From positions 62,001 to 126,000 of the forward strand of contig JAPJBO010000022.1 in NCBI GenBank assembly GCA_030068145.1: DNA of 64,000 bases. Direction: 5' to 3'. Positions 21,977 through 32,461 of the stretch are shown piece by piece. The notes beneath the pieces are model-generated. The model was not told the DNA's origin, made no database searches, and was given only the letters and a program-made list of their open reading frames with translations. The DNA is from Diplonema papillatum (lineage: Eukaryota; Euglenozoa; Diplonemea; Diplonemida; Diplonemidae). Made by a program: the position numbers and the translations under genes. How positions within the stretch are numbered: the first letter of the stretch is position 1; each line of letters begins with the position of its first letter.

Positions 21977-23341
21977 CCGCCGCTTGATGGATTGCGCTGG
22001 TGACACCGCTCAAAAAAGAGAAGCGCACGTAAAAACGTGACAGTAGCCAGAAAAGCATGAGCACAACACACAAGCTACGGAGAGCACTTTTTACCACCTT
22101 GCTAACCACCGCACCTAGCTTAACTAAGGACCCAACCCCGCCTCGCATGTCAATCAGAGACTTAAGAACACTGGCCTCTTGACACACGACTTTCTTTTAG
22201 CAAATGCGCCCACTCCGTCCGGGTTCCCGAGCTGATCCCGTTCGAACCCTTTTTCCCGCTGTAAAGCAGTCTCCACCGTGGGCACTGTGCGATGTACTAA
22301 TTTCAAGGACTACGACGCAACCAGCCCCCGAGAAAGTGTAAGACACCCTGCTCTAACAGCACAAAGGAAGATCCCCCTTCCCCCCGCCTCACAAGTCAAA
22401 CGGAGACTTCAAAAAACCGACCGCTTGCTACAAGAAACAGTCTAGAAACAGTGCATGTTATTCTCGTGGTTCGTGTACTCAAAAAGGATGGCAGGCGGCC
22501 TCCCACGGCTGGTCGGCCAGTGTGAGGTAGTAACACCATGACACCCGCCCGGAAGGCGCACCCTTCTTTTACAACAACTAAACTGCGCATTTCTTTGCCG
22601 CTCGGGGTGGCCCCCGAACCCCCAGCACCCCCATAGAGATCACGGGTCGGCACCGAGGCCATACGCCCCCGTAAGAACGACCCCCGCAGCTTGCGAGGGG
22701 AGGTGGCGTCGCTCACCTGGACCTTCTTTCCGTGAACCCTCGGCATTCTCGACACAAGGAAGATGAAACCATCAATGCCACCGTCATGTTATGGGTGAAT
22801 CCATCCTGACAAGGGCGCCCAGTGTGTGAGGCTGTGGATGAGAACGCTGTTCTCCCGTCCAACAGGCATTCCCTTGTTACCTCGCTTCTCGTGCGCAAAT
22901 GGGGTGGCGGAGTCGCCTCTCATCTATCACATTCCGCCCTCGCAAAGAAGAATGCATGTTGCTGCCTCTTCGTTTCCTGCGGACCTAGCCTTTTCTTCCC
23001 CTTCTTTCTCTTGTCGTGTCGGAAATGATGAGCGGAGTCTTCCAGCATGCTTGAATAGACCTATCACCAACGCTCGATGTGGAACCAGCTGTGTTAGTCC
23101 AGCACGAGGGTTGGGTGCCAACAGAGGGCCGACTTGTGGCGTGTAATCACCCCGCGATTAGCAGACCGGACCTTGGCACGCTTGAAGCTACTACGAAAAC
23201 AATAGGCGTGCGTTTGTTTGTACGTGCCGGCCCCTTGTATTATTGGAGGCCTTCACCTACAACGTGTCGCAGACTTCTTTCCAACAGGACCGCTGAATAG
23301 CTAACCGGGTGAAGGCGTCAGCAGACATTTGGTCCGTCGGT
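21977..23341. other. Gene-poor stretch after the PAXBP1-like gene
   Basis: I find no ORF with recognisable similarity on either strand and no RNA gene. Repeated short phrases such as GTCAAACGGAGACTTC-like segments hint at decayed repeats but are too weak to classify. Confidence 0.4.
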
Positions 23342-23489
23342 CATGCAGGGTCAAAACCTTGTGTCTTTTGAGAAATGGCCACCAAATTTTTGCCGGAAAA
23401 AAATTGGGGTTTTTAAATTTTAAAATTTTGGAACAAACACTGCAGTAATTTTTGATGAAGTTGAGAAAAAAATAGCTATTTATTGCCTG

Positions 23490-23605
23490 TTAATAATAGT
23501 GGCGAAAAAATTCACTCGAGAAATCAATTTTTGCACTCGAGACCCGGAGGGTCGAGAGTGCAAAAATTGATTTCGAGAGTGAATTTTTTCACCATTAACA
23601 GGTGA
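23490..23605. repeat. Long hairpin within the DNA element
   Basis: Arms of about 50 bp flank a short GC-rich loop, CCCGGAGGGTC. The left arm contains AAATTCACTCGAGAAATCAA and the right arm carries its near reverse complement. The arms differ by a few bases, so the hairpin is fairly young. Confidence 0.8.
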
Positions 23606-24224
23606 TAACGTAGTTTTATTTCACTGCAGTCCCAATTGAGTCACTCCGTTTTGTCCTCAAAAACGGCCGGAGTGAAGAAAACCGCAGTGACAATGACTTT
23701 TCGGGGAGTGAAGAAAAGTAACACACATTCAAGTGTGACACGTGGTACCGGGAAGGGATCGAGATGCCGGGAAAACGCGCCAGAGCACCTTCGACACGCT
23801 CTTCGACATCGTCAAGCACTTTCGGCTGGAGTTCCCTGTCTTCAGCACAGGAATACCCACAGCAATACCTGGACCGGAGCCGCAACATGCTGGAGTCAGT
23901 TGCTGCTGATCTGGCTGGCAAGTCTCCCACAAAAGTCCCAGAGCCCTCAAGTACAGCAGTTCCGCTGTCTGATCCACCCGTTTCCCCCTCCCCTGGCATC
24001 CCGCCCACAAAGCTTCTTTTACATTTCTAATGTTGGTGAAGGGGCTGTCATCCAGATCGGAAACGATGCCATTGGAGGTCAGGTCAAGCGCCGGAAAAAG
24101 TGATACCTAGCCGAGTCCTGAGCATTCGTCACCATTCTTTTCTACTTTACGTCATCATCGAAGGACTTTTCCTCATCACTGTCCACTTTTCGTTCACTCT
24201 CGTGTGCAAAAAAGTAGCAGTGAA

Positions 24225-24315
24225 GAAAAGTGGATCCGGAGTGAAGAAAAGTGGGTCCGGAGTGAAGAAAAGTGGGTCCGGAGTGAAGAAAAGTGATCTG
24301 GCCGGAGTGAAGAAA
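24225..24315. repeat. 21-bp minisatellite
   Basis: About four copies of GTGAAGAAAAGTGGGTCCGG-like units occur in tandem inside the DNA element. A diverged copy of the same phrase occurs at about 23671-23720, so the element may have grown by internal duplication. Confidence 0.8.
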
Positions 24316-24474
24316 TTGGGACCGCAGTGGAATAAATTTTTTTTTCCAAAAAAATTCTTTGGGGGCCATCGGCCCCGCAGCAGCGTTTAAAAAGACACAA
24401 GGGTTTGACCCTGCATGGTATGTAATAGGCCGTTTCACACACAGACTCAAAGCAAGAAAAAGGGCCCGGACACA

Positions 24475-24699
24475 ATGGCGACGAAAAGGGGAGTCGATCT
24501 GATGTCGACGGTGCCCAACGACATGCTTGCCCACGTCCAGGCGCAGGCGGGCGTCATGTCCGCGATGCTCTCTGAAATCGAGTGCTGGCGAACGTACCAC
24601 GAAGCCGGCCTCACCCAGCCGCCCGGCCGCGAACCCGCGAAGAAGCGCAAGACTGCCCAGCTGACCCCAGAGGAAAAGCTCGCGAAGCAAGAGAAAGAG
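24475..24699 (+). CDS. Coiled-coil protein, candidate exon 1
   Basis: From the ATG at 24475 the frame encodes 75 residues that end TPEEKLAKQEKE, where a GT (GTTTGT) follows a complete codon. Read on without splicing, the frame becomes hydrophobic and loses its character. An AG at 27251-27252, also in phase 0, opens a frame starting NEKLKATLKEV. Joined, the two form one uninterrupted charged heptad coiled coil. The intron of about 2.55 kb is inferred from phase and composition, not observed. The function is unknown; the Lys-rich PAKKRKTAQ could be a nuclear localisation signal. Confidence 0.55.
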
Positions 24700-25009
24700 G
24701 TTTGTTCTGCCTGCTCTTTTGTTTTTCTGGTGAAAGTATGCCTAATCCTGCAGAGAATGGTCCTCTTGAGTTTGCGCTAACCACGATATCTTCCCACTTT
24801 GTCGAAGGTGGCCCCGAGACTTAATACCCCGGAGTTTCAAGCGAACTTTCACTCAAAACCCCACCTTCTTTTTTCCACCTGTCTTTGTCAAGAGCTGCGG
24901 CTCAACCTTTCTTTATTGACGGCAGTCTTTTGCCAATCGGTCGCCTTGTGGCTATGCTTTTGGGGGTTTCTTCGTTCCTTTTTCTTTTCTTGTGTATTGC
25001 TTTTGTAGG

Positions 25010-25613
25010 AAATACTCGAGGAGACTGCCAGTTGCGAAATCTCAAAGGTACTCACCAGCATGCCGATGACTCCCTCAAGGAGGTACATGTGCTGTGGCCC
25101 GCACGAAACACAGCTACATCTGGGTTTAGTGGCGGGCGCAAGCGTTCAACAACAAAGACCGACTTTGTAGTTGTATTTTTTTGTATAAGCACCTGCTTTG
25201 TAGGAAATACTTGAGGAGGCTGCCAGTTGCAAAAGATCAAAGGAGGTAAATGTGCTGTAGCCCACACGAAACACAGGTGAATCTGGGTTCAGTGGCGGGC
25301 GTAAGCGTTCAACAAAAAAGACCCATTTTGTAGTTGTATTGTTTCTCCCCCTCTAGCCTCCTTCGAAGTAAGCACAAGGCAGCCCCTCGAGTATTTTTGT
25401 ATAAGCACCTGCTTTGTAGGAAATACTTGAGGAGGCTGCCAGTTGCAAAAGATCAAAGGAGGTAAATGTGCTGTAGCCCACACGAAACACAGGTGAATCT
25501 GGGTTCAGTGGCGGGCGTAAGCGTTCAACAAAAAAGACCCATTTTGTAGTTGTATTGTTTCTCCCCCTCTAGCCTCCTTCGAAGTAAGCACAAGGCAGCC
25601 CCTCGAGTATTTC
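25010..25613. repeat. Dispersed short element with ~20-bp inverted ends, three copies
   Basis: Two near-identical copies, 25202-25397 and 25418-25613, are arranged with a 216-bp period. A third, partial copy lies at 25010-25181. The left end reads GAAATACTTGAGGAGGCTGC and the right end is close to its inverse, GGCAGCCCCTCGAGTATTT. Each left end is preceded by a pyrimidine-rich stretch ending in TAG. The size and structure suggest a MITE. A diverged fourth copy is at about 60050-60287. Confidence 0.65.
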
Positions 25614-25675
25614 TCCTCGAAATGAGCACTAGGCAGTCTCTCGAGTATCCCCTCTGTTTTGTTTGACCTAACAGC

Positions 25676-26450
25676 TTACGGGAACGAGCGAAAATTGTTC
25701 ACTTCGTTGTGTCTGTTGGTGCGCTCTGGCAAGTTTCGAGTTTTTATTTGGGTTTGAGAGCGGAGTTGGTTCATTGATAGTCTGCATGCTGCAATCCATC
25801 GTTGGATCGCCCTATCTTCTGTCTTCGCGAATGCTTCGAGGAGGCCGTGGTGGGTCTTCCAGTCAGCGTTGACCTCATTATGTGCGGGGTCGTCCGTTAA
25901 AAGCACGGGTCTTCCAGTCAGCGTTGACCTCATTATGTGCGGGGTCGTCCGTTAAAAGCACATGTTGGACCGTCATGTATGCGGTGCAATGGCGGATGCA
26001 TGCACGCCTGCCGGGTTTGCTGCTGTAGGACGGCTCGTGTGCAGCAGGTCAGCCGCGCCTAGTATTCCCGGCATTCTTCCGAGTCTTCGCATACGCTTCG
26101 GCTTTGCCAAGCTCCGCGGGACGAGTGCTTCTCGCTGCTCGCGCAGGATTCTCTTCACGAAGTCAGTGGGCGCTTCGCAGTGCAAACCTTCGGGGTGTAG
26201 GTAGAGATAAGTCTCGTTCCAGTAGTGGAAGCAGTCCTCCATGTCCACGTGGTATTCTCCCGCCGTGTGCGCCTCCCTTGTTGCTTTGTCGGCTAGGTTG
26301 AGGGCCTCACAGTCGGCGTGTCCCTTTGTCCACTGGATCTGCGGAATTTCTTCGTCGTGCAGGTCGTCATTGTTTTTGTGGCGTTGTCGCGTCAGGGCTG
26401 CCTGTGAGACCGCCACCAGTGCACGCGTTCTCGCGCCAACTCTAGTTTTT
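25676..26450 (-). mobile_element. LINE fragment with RNase H terminus
   Basis: On the minus strand the segment encodes IQWTKGHADCEALNLADKAT, the last RNase H motif of LINE-type RNase H. A downstream helical region with VKRILREQREALVPRSLAKP follows, then a decayed segment near 25900-25680. A 55-bp block is duplicated at about 25852-25962. No RT remains. Its upstream end abuts a sequence shared with the flank of the PAXBP1-like gene. Confidence 0.55.
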
Positions 26451-26669
26451 TTTGTCGTATCACTTGTAGAAAAATATTGCAGATCTTAGAAGATTAATAG
26501 AACCGACGAATACCTAACACTTGTACAAGGTCAATCCCCGTCGCTATCCCGAAACCATCGTGACTTCTGAGACGCTAGACCTAAAAGATTAAAATCAACC
26601 GACTACATGAGACGATGCCAAAAGGAACACAAATATTCTGGCAAAATACGGGTGTGGATTTCACACTGG

Positions 26670-27045
26670 ATTTGCGGGTGCGTGCCCACACTGGATGTGC
26701 GAGTGCGTGCCCGCAATGGATTTGGCGGATTTGATCAGACATAAAAAGTCCAAGCACCCGCAGAACAGATTTGCGGCGGTGTGCACTGGATGTGTGGGTG
26801 TGGAATTCACACTGGATTTGCGGTGTGTGCCCACACTGGATGTACGAGTGTGGAATTACTGGATTTGCGGTGTGTGCCCACACTGGATGTGCGAGTGGAA
26901 TTCACACTGGATTTGCGGTGTGCGCCCACACTGGATGTGCGAGTGTGGAATTCACACTGGATTTGCGGTGTGTGCCCACACTGGATGTGCGAGTGTGGAA
27001 TTCACACTGGATTTGCGGTGTGCGCCCACACTGGATTTGGCGGAT
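26670..27045. repeat. ~50-bp minisatellite
   Basis: Six or so units combine CACACTGGATTTGCGGTGTG and CACACTGGATGTGCGAGTGT. The open plus-strand frames across it are by-products of the repeat. Confidence 0.85.
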
Positions 27046-27252
27046 GAGATCAGGTAGAAAAAAGACCAAATTCAAGCGAATTTCTTGGTGTCGGGCGCAA
27101 CAGCTACAAACTGGGCTTGCCGTAGTTAAAGTGTGTAATCGTGCCTGCATCCCTCATACTACCCGCCTCCCAGCCTCAATGGTCAACCGGAGACCCTAAA
27201 ACACCGAACCTCTAAACCACAATAAACGCTAAAAAAGTCCAAGCACCCGCAG

Positions 27253-27822
27253 AACGAGAAGCTGAAGGCGACTTTGAAGGAAGTCAGAGACGCGAAGAAG
27301 GAGATCCAGCGAGAGCTTGATGCGAAGAAACGCGAAGTGAAGAAGCTCGAGAAGCGGGTCGCATCGCTCGAGGAAGGAGAGCAGGCCGACCGGGCCAGCG
27401 ACGACAAGAAGGATGCCGGGCTGGCTGAGCGCGAGGGGCAGTTGGCAGCCCAAGAGGAGAGGCTGCGCCTGGCAGAGGCGGAGGTGAAGAAGAGAGCCTC
27501 CGACGTGGCCGCGAAGGAGGCCGACGTGCAAACCCGGGAGTCCGCCGCGCGCGACTGCGAGCAAGAGGCGCTGCGGGCGGCCGAGAAGTACAAGGCCAAG
27601 CGGCGCGGGCTGCAGCAGGCCCAGGAGCTGCAGCGGGAGATCCAGCACATCTGCAAGCAGAACCCGCAGATCCGGCAGCAGCTCAGTGAAACGCTCGTCC
27701 GGTGGACCAGCGAGCGCCGCAACGTCTCGCCGGACACCGCGCTGCGCACGTGCATCTCAAGAAGCGAATCGGTATGCAACCTCGCCCTTCAAACAGCAGC
27801 ACGCACGGAAATAGGCAAATGA
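27253..27822 (+). CDS. Coiled-coil protein, candidate exon 2
   Basis: The frame encodes about 189 residues of strongly charged heptad repeat, for example LKEVRDAKKEIQRELDAKKR, a run with EEGEQADRASDDKKDAG, and AAEKYKAKRRGLQQAQELQ. A more compact end, NPQIRQQLSETLVRWTSERR, follows. The frame continues to a stop at 27822, but a GTATGC after GAATCG near 27772 could be a donor. A possible last exon would start at 28580 with VPREGSMMPPSS and end RRLVYDEDKA before 28766. That third exon is speculative. The structure suggests a rod-like scaffold or cytoskeletal protein, but no family is recognised. Confidence 0.6.
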   Translation, partial: NEKLKATLKEVRDAKKEIQRELDAKKREVKKLEKRVASLEEGEQADRASDDKKDAGLAEREGQLAAQEERLRLAEAEVKKRASDVAAKEADVQTRESAARDCEQEALRAAEKYKAKRRGLQQAQELQREIQHICKQNPQIRQQLSETLVRWTSERRNVSPDTALRTCISRSESVCNLALQTAARTEIGK

Positions 27823-30088
27823 GTCGGTCCATCCCCTCCTGATAGTAGAATGCGAATAATCTGTGGCGAACTAATCTGCATCGCCGGCGTCGCGGTTATC
27901 TCTTCGCGCGAAAAGTAAAGAAAGCTCGTTTTGATCGTCGCGTTCCGTGACAGACCGAATCATACAGCTCCAGGCACTCCCAGGATGCAGCTTTAGGGGA
28001 CAGGGATGGACCTGGCAGACTGTTGTGGACCGTGATTCACTGTGATAAACAGCTGCAGGCAATTCGATGCAGTTTCAGGAGATAGGGATGGACCGGCTCA
28101 GTAAATGGCAGAACAGCAAGTCCTACGTACCTGACAGTGATCACGCCAGCGCCAGGAGTTTGGAACAGCTTGGGCTCTGTGGCTCCTCTCCAAAAGGTGG
28201 GCTGGATCCCTTAGAGGACGTCGTCAGGCACCCGGCTGATGATGTCTGGTTTCATCTTGCGGCGTTAGTTGCGTGGGTGGTTTCAGCCCGAAAAGCAGGA
28301 GCGTGTCGGAAACTCAACACCGACTGGTGAATGTGAGTATACTTCGCTTCAGACGTTACCCACTTTAAGAAGGGAAGTTGAACACACACACACCCAACTA
28401 CAAGCACACGGGGCAAGAAGCAGCCTGAACCAATCGAGGCTACAGCTCCGGACAGCGCGTGATCACCACGAGCACCCGGCGGGAGCTTCAGCCGTGACGT
28501 AATATGGCTGAAGACCTGGGCTGTACTCCGCGTCAGGTGTCGCCCATCATTGAATTCCACTCATCCCAACCACACACAGCGGGCCAAGAGCCAGGTTCCC
28601 CGAGAGGGATCGATGATGCCGCCGAGCTCGTGCCGGAATTTCACGTGCCACCCGCTCTCGCTCCGGTCCGAAAACCGGGCGCCGTCCACCCGCCGACTGG
28701 CCAGCGAGCTGCCGCCGCCGCCAGCAGTGCCGCGCCGCCTCGTCTACGATGAAGACAAGGCGTGATTGGTCGATCCACGAGGCACTTTCTAGTCGGGGAC
28801 ACGCCCACCCGTGGTGCACAGCCCCGCTCTGTTCAGTCGTACAGTTAACTTGCGTGCAGTGACGTGTCGTACTAACAGTGACCACTGGCACGCGGCGTCA
28901 TTGAATGAAATGATCTACACGTGGCTACTGCATGGAGCGCTGTCACAGGACAGCGACGATCGGCAGTCTGCTATGCAATTTCCATAGCGCGCCCATTGCT
29001 CCTCCATAGTCTGCGCATTGCACACGAAAGCTATCTGTTACCAGCTACCGCGTGCGCATGCCCTGTGCTGCTCGCATCCTTTCCTTCGCCCTGGTGACAA
29101 TTATGCAAAACTGGTTTGAAAGAACGATGTAAACAGTACACTGTGTTTGAAACCCCGACCCTCCACCTTGCCGGAACACTGTTCTCCGGCTTTTAGACCT
29201 ACTCTTCGTTTGTTATGCGTTCTCATAGACACTCCACAGCCCCTTCCGACCCTCTTATAGATCTAGAGCCCAGAATGTCGCTTCAAACCTTTCCCGTGTC
29301 TTGGAACTTGCCCTTGCTTTCATCCGTCTTCGGTTTGGGGTTGCTGTCCGCTGATGTTGCGCCGCAGACGCGCGGTTCTCCGCGCGGGTATTCCATGTGA
29401 TAGTGATGGGTACGGCGGTCGGACACAGGGATGACCGACGCATTTCAGCCGGGAATTGGAGCTGGCGTCTTCTGGCCTCTCGCACTGGCTTGGCTACGTG
29501 ACCCCTTCCTCCAGTCGGCTCGTGCATCTCCATCTGAAAACAAAGGGTGAAACCAAAGCGGATACTCACAAACAAACGAAGGGGAAAAAAACCGACCATG
29601 AGGCAAGCTATGATCGCCGCTGGGACGACGGCACGCGGGGGATGGAGGGTGGGAAAAAGAATCGGGAAGGTGTGACTGACATTCTTTGATCCTGTTGGTT
29701 CGGGCTTGTTCAGGAGTGCTACCATTTACCGGGATAATACTAGTCGTCGAAGCCAGCCCCACCCCGAATTCTTCTGGTGTCGATTCGAGGTGGTCGTGCT
29801 CGCATGGCTAGACGAGCTCCTATTCCCTCAGTAAACTGCAATATACTGTGCTCCCACAACTTTCCCGCAGTGTGGTCAGAATAGCCCACTGCATTTACCC
29901 ACAAAATTGCGGCTAGAATATTTTCCCCCGTGGCTCTGGGAAATTGGGCTCCAATGCCGCATGATACGTGGGGAAAAGTTCGTGTCGACGGAATTGATTT
30001 CGAGCTTGGGCAAAGAGCACACTTTTCGGGCACATTCGAACCGAAGACCAACAAGAAGCGAAAAAACAATTTTGAACCAGAAAAAAGT
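27823..30088. other. Mostly unassigned stretch
   Basis: Degenerate direct repeats containing GGGATGGACC occur at about 27960-28010 and 28052-28100. Bases 28585-28766 may be a last exon of the coiled-coil gene. Elsewhere I see only short, unsupported frames and no RNA gene. Confidence 0.35.
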
Positions 30089-30159
30089 CCTCGGCGGGGT
30101 TCGAACCGGGAACCTCCAGCCCTGAAGGCTTGCGCCGTTCACTCTGCCATCACGGTGTC
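30089..30159 (-). other. tRNA-like sequence (degenerate)
   Basis: On the minus strand the segment is 71 bases long with an A-box-like GATGGCAGAGTGAACGG and a good B box, GGTTCGAACCC. The anticodon loop would read CTTCAGG, giving UCA with U33 present, on a stem with one mismatch. The T stem has two mismatches and the acceptor ends do not pair. It is therefore probably a tRNA-derived relic or SINE head and not a working tRNA. Confidence 0.3.
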
Positions 30160-30295
30160 AATTTCCAGCGGCAAAAAAGCTACGGCGCTGCTAACAGAAT
30201 TTCCCACGCTTGACACCCCGTAAAAGTGGGGTTGGCTCACGAGAGCTACTAGTACACCTCTAACCTCGGATTATGAGTACCACCAATGCGTTGGT

Positions 30296-30615
30296 AACAG
30301 ACCATTTGCGCAGGAAAACATTATCGGGAGGGGAGCACCAGCACCGCATGCTGTGCGCATGCCTGGCTGCGTTCGCGCTGGCGGCGGCCTGGGGGAGACT
30401 GATGAAGAGACGTTCGACGTCAGCGTCTGCGCGTGGCGGGCGAGTGGGGCAGCGCCCGGGTCTCGGCGACGCCGGCGACGTCGCTGCGCGTGTCGTTCGC
30501 GAAGGAGGGGGAGGGGTCCGACCACTCGTGGAACGTCCTGGTCCACCACTTGTCAGGGTTGACGTGCTCGTTGCTCAACTTCTTGGCGATCCCACCGCCC
30601 GATATTCGAAGGGAT
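30296..30615 (+). pseudogene. Partial N-terminal copy of the PIG-T gene
   Basis: The segment matches the start of the PIG-T gene (signal peptide MLCACLAAFAL and the following ETFDVSV). It then jumps across an internal deletion to the part encoding GSARVS, the Ser/Thr-rich stretch and DHSWNVLVHHLSGLTCS. It ends near LNFLAIPPPD. The deletion breaks the frame. It lies about 250 bp upstream of the intact gene in the same orientation. Confidence 0.8.
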
Positions 30616-30865
30616 TTGTCGAATATTAAAAAAAGTAGTTCGGGCAGTCGACCAGTAGCAGGATCAAATAGTGGTGGTGTTTTTAGACAACCAGACACGT
30701 GTCAACCAACTGTTATTGTATTTTTGTTGCATTAGTGTGATCGTCAGGCCTTTGACTACCCTGAGCAACGCACTATACTGTTATTATTTGGCTCCCCCCC
30801 TTTGATAGACCATTTTGCGCAGGAAGACATTATCGGGGGGGGGGAAGGGGGAGCACCAGCACCGC

Positions 30866-32461
30866 ATGCTGTGCGCATGCCTGGCTGCGTTCGCGCTGGG
30901 CGGCGGCCTGGGGGAGACTTATGAAGAGACGTTCGACGTCAACGTCTACGAAGGCGGGGCCGGCCGGCGGGCGCGTGCCGGGACGGTCTTCAATTTCACG
31001 ATGACCCGGCCCCTGGTGGACCGCGCAGCTGGCGCGCCGCTGCGGTACGACCTGTTCCCGAAGATGTTCAGCCAGGCGGCCCGGCACGTCGGTCTGCGGC
31101 GGATGGAGCTGACGCTGAAGCGCGGCGCGTGGCGGGCCGAGTGGGGCAGCGCCCGCGTCTCGGCGCCGCCGGCGACGTCGCTACGCGCGTCGTTCGCGGG
31201 CGGCGGCGAAGGAGGGGGGGAGGTCGACCACTCGTGGAACGTCCTGGTCCACCACTTGTCAGGGTTGACGTGCTCGTCGCTCAATTTCTTGGCGATCCCA
31301 TCCCCCGATTCGACCGGAGAGGGTGCCGTGCCTTACGCACGCGCCGCGATCCTCAAAAATGTGTCCGGCTGGGGTTACTACGGTGACCTCCCCGCCGAAG
31401 AAACGGTGTGCACCGAGAACCTTACCCCGCTGCTCTCCACGACGCCGACCCGTGGAAGGGACGGCCTCGGCCGGTTGGTGGCTCCGCTGTCGTTCTTCGG
31501 CACGCGGTACCACTCCTTGCACCTGCTGTACGCCGCGGCGGCCGGGGGCGAGACCCTGACGGTACTGTTCGAGGCCGTCCACGACCTCGGACCTGCCGAC
31601 CCGCCTGCCGACGGCTCCCGGTTCTTCACCCGCGCCGCCGGCTCCGGCTTCGAACTCGCCGACGCGGCCGGGTTCGGCTGCTCGCTGTGCACTTCCTCGC
31701 AGAAAGTCCGCGTGTTCGCGCCTTGCGGCGTCGCCGTTTCCGGCGGCGCCCCTGCGGAGCCGGGGGCGAGCGGGGGAAGTGCACGGCGAGCGTTTTCGGT
31801 GCCCGCCGGCGGCCCCGTGCGCTGGGGCCCGGCTGCCGCCGGGGACTCCTGCAGCCCCTCGGAGGAGGCTGCGGGGCTGTCCTTCGGCGTGCAGACCTTC
31901 GCGACGGAGGTCGGGGATGCGGGCGGGGTGCTGTCCGTGGCGGCGGTGTTCTCCCGCGCGGTAGGCCCTGGGGGTTCGCTCCTGCGGGTTCTCCTGCCGG
32001 TCCCCCGCGACATGCTGAATCCTCACCCGGCGCGGCTGCGGTATCTGGTCGACGAGACCAGCTGCCACGGCGCAGCGCAGCAACAAGGGCTCGAAGATCC
32101 CATCTGGCTGCCCCTCTCCTCCCCGTGCGGCGCCGCCGTGTCGGCCGGGACGCTGCTGCTCGACGTCGCGCTGCCGGTGCCCGAGCGGGCGTGCCGCGTG
32201 TTCCTGACACTGCCGTTCGACAAGAACATTCTGCCGCTCTCGCGGTACCCACCGGACGCGAACCGCCTGTACTACCTCCCCTCGGTGGCTGTGTGGCTCG
32301 GCGGAGAAGGCCCCGTTTTCAACACGAAGCCTGCCGGGGTCACGATGCCGACGCCCGACTTCTCGATGCCGTTCAACATCATCACGCTGTCGTGCACTGC
32401 GATCTCGCTGCTGTTCGGCCTGTCGTTTTCGTACGTCACCAAAGACTTCCGGTCGAGCTGA
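30866..32461 (+). CDS. PIGT: GPI transamidase component PIG-T
   Basis: PIG-T (Gpi16 in yeast) is a subunit of the ER membrane complex that attaches GPI anchors to proteins. The chosen ATG gives 531 residues starting with a signal peptide, MLCACLAAFALGGGLGETY. The next part has ETFDVNVY and FNFTMTRPLVD, typical of the family. The hallmark segment around residues 180-220 includes ETVCTENLTPL, followed by a Gly-rich stretch and FFGTRYHSLHLLY. The C-terminus has a single predicted membrane helix, IITLSCTAISLLFGLSFSY, and a short basic tail. Length and order agree with known PIG-T proteins. No intron is visible. Partial copies of the gene lie on both sides, which implies repeated local duplication. 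An upstream in-frame TTG at 30815 is unlikely to be the start because it would mask the signal peptide. Confidence 0.92.
   Translation: MLCACLAAFALGGGLGETYEETFDVNVYEGGAGRRARAGTVFNFTMTRPLVDRAAGAPLRYDLFPKMFSQAARHVGLRRMELTLKRGAWRAEWGSARVSAPPATSLRASFAGGGEGGGEVDHSWNVLVHHLSGLTCSSLNFLAIPSPDSTGEGAVPYARAAILKNVSGWGYYGDLPAEETVCTENLTPLLSTTPTRGRDGLGRLVAPLSFFGTRYHSLHLLYAAAAGGETLTVLFEAVHDLGPADPPADGSRFFTRAAGSGFELADAAGFGCSLCTSSQKVRVFAPCGVAVSGGAPAEPGASGGSARRAFSVPAGGPVRWGPAAAGDSCSPSEEAAGLSFGVQTFATEVGDAGGVLSVAAVFSRAVGPGGSLLRVLLPVPRDMLNPHPARLRYLVDETSCHGAAQQQGLEDPIWLPLSSPCGAAVSAGTLLLDVALPVPERACRVFLTLPFDKNILPLSRYPPDANRLYYLPSVAVWLGGEGPVFNTKPAGVTMPTPDFSMPFNIITLSCTAISLLFGLSFSYVTKDFRSS

Larger units (their letters stand above)
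23342..24417. mobile_element. Non-autonomous DNA element with 28-bp terminal inverted repeats
   Basis: The left end (23342-23369) and the inverted right end (24390-24417) match over 28 bp with one mismatch. They begin with CATGCAGGGTCAAA. If the ends are taken as CAGGGTC, the outer CATG on each side would be a 4-bp target duplication. Inside is a long hairpin (about 23490-23605) and a 21-bp minisatellite at 24225-24300. No transposase frame is visible. The element ends about 57 bp before the start of the coiled-coil gene. Confidence 0.7.
24700..27252 (+). other. Candidate repeat-filled intron
   Basis: The segment is bounded by GTTTGT and CCGCAG. It holds the dispersed inverted-repeat element copies at 25010-25613, a LINE fragment at 25676-26450, a copy of the PAXBP1 upstream flank at about 26474-26590 and a ~50-bp minisatellite at 26670-27045. 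A second copy of the acceptor context, AAGTCCAAGCACCCGCAGAAC, occurs at about 26746-26766 and could act as a decoy 3' splice site. Confidence 0.45.

Noticed and set aside
28504-28765. Independent small gene at 28504-28752
   Set aside because: No conserved motif; the overlapping frame ending RRLVYDEDKA could be a last exon of the coiled-coil gene but is not proven.
30815-30865. Upstream TTG start for PIG-T
   Set aside because: The ATG at 30866 begins a proper signal peptide; the extension is Lys/Gly/His-rich and would block it.
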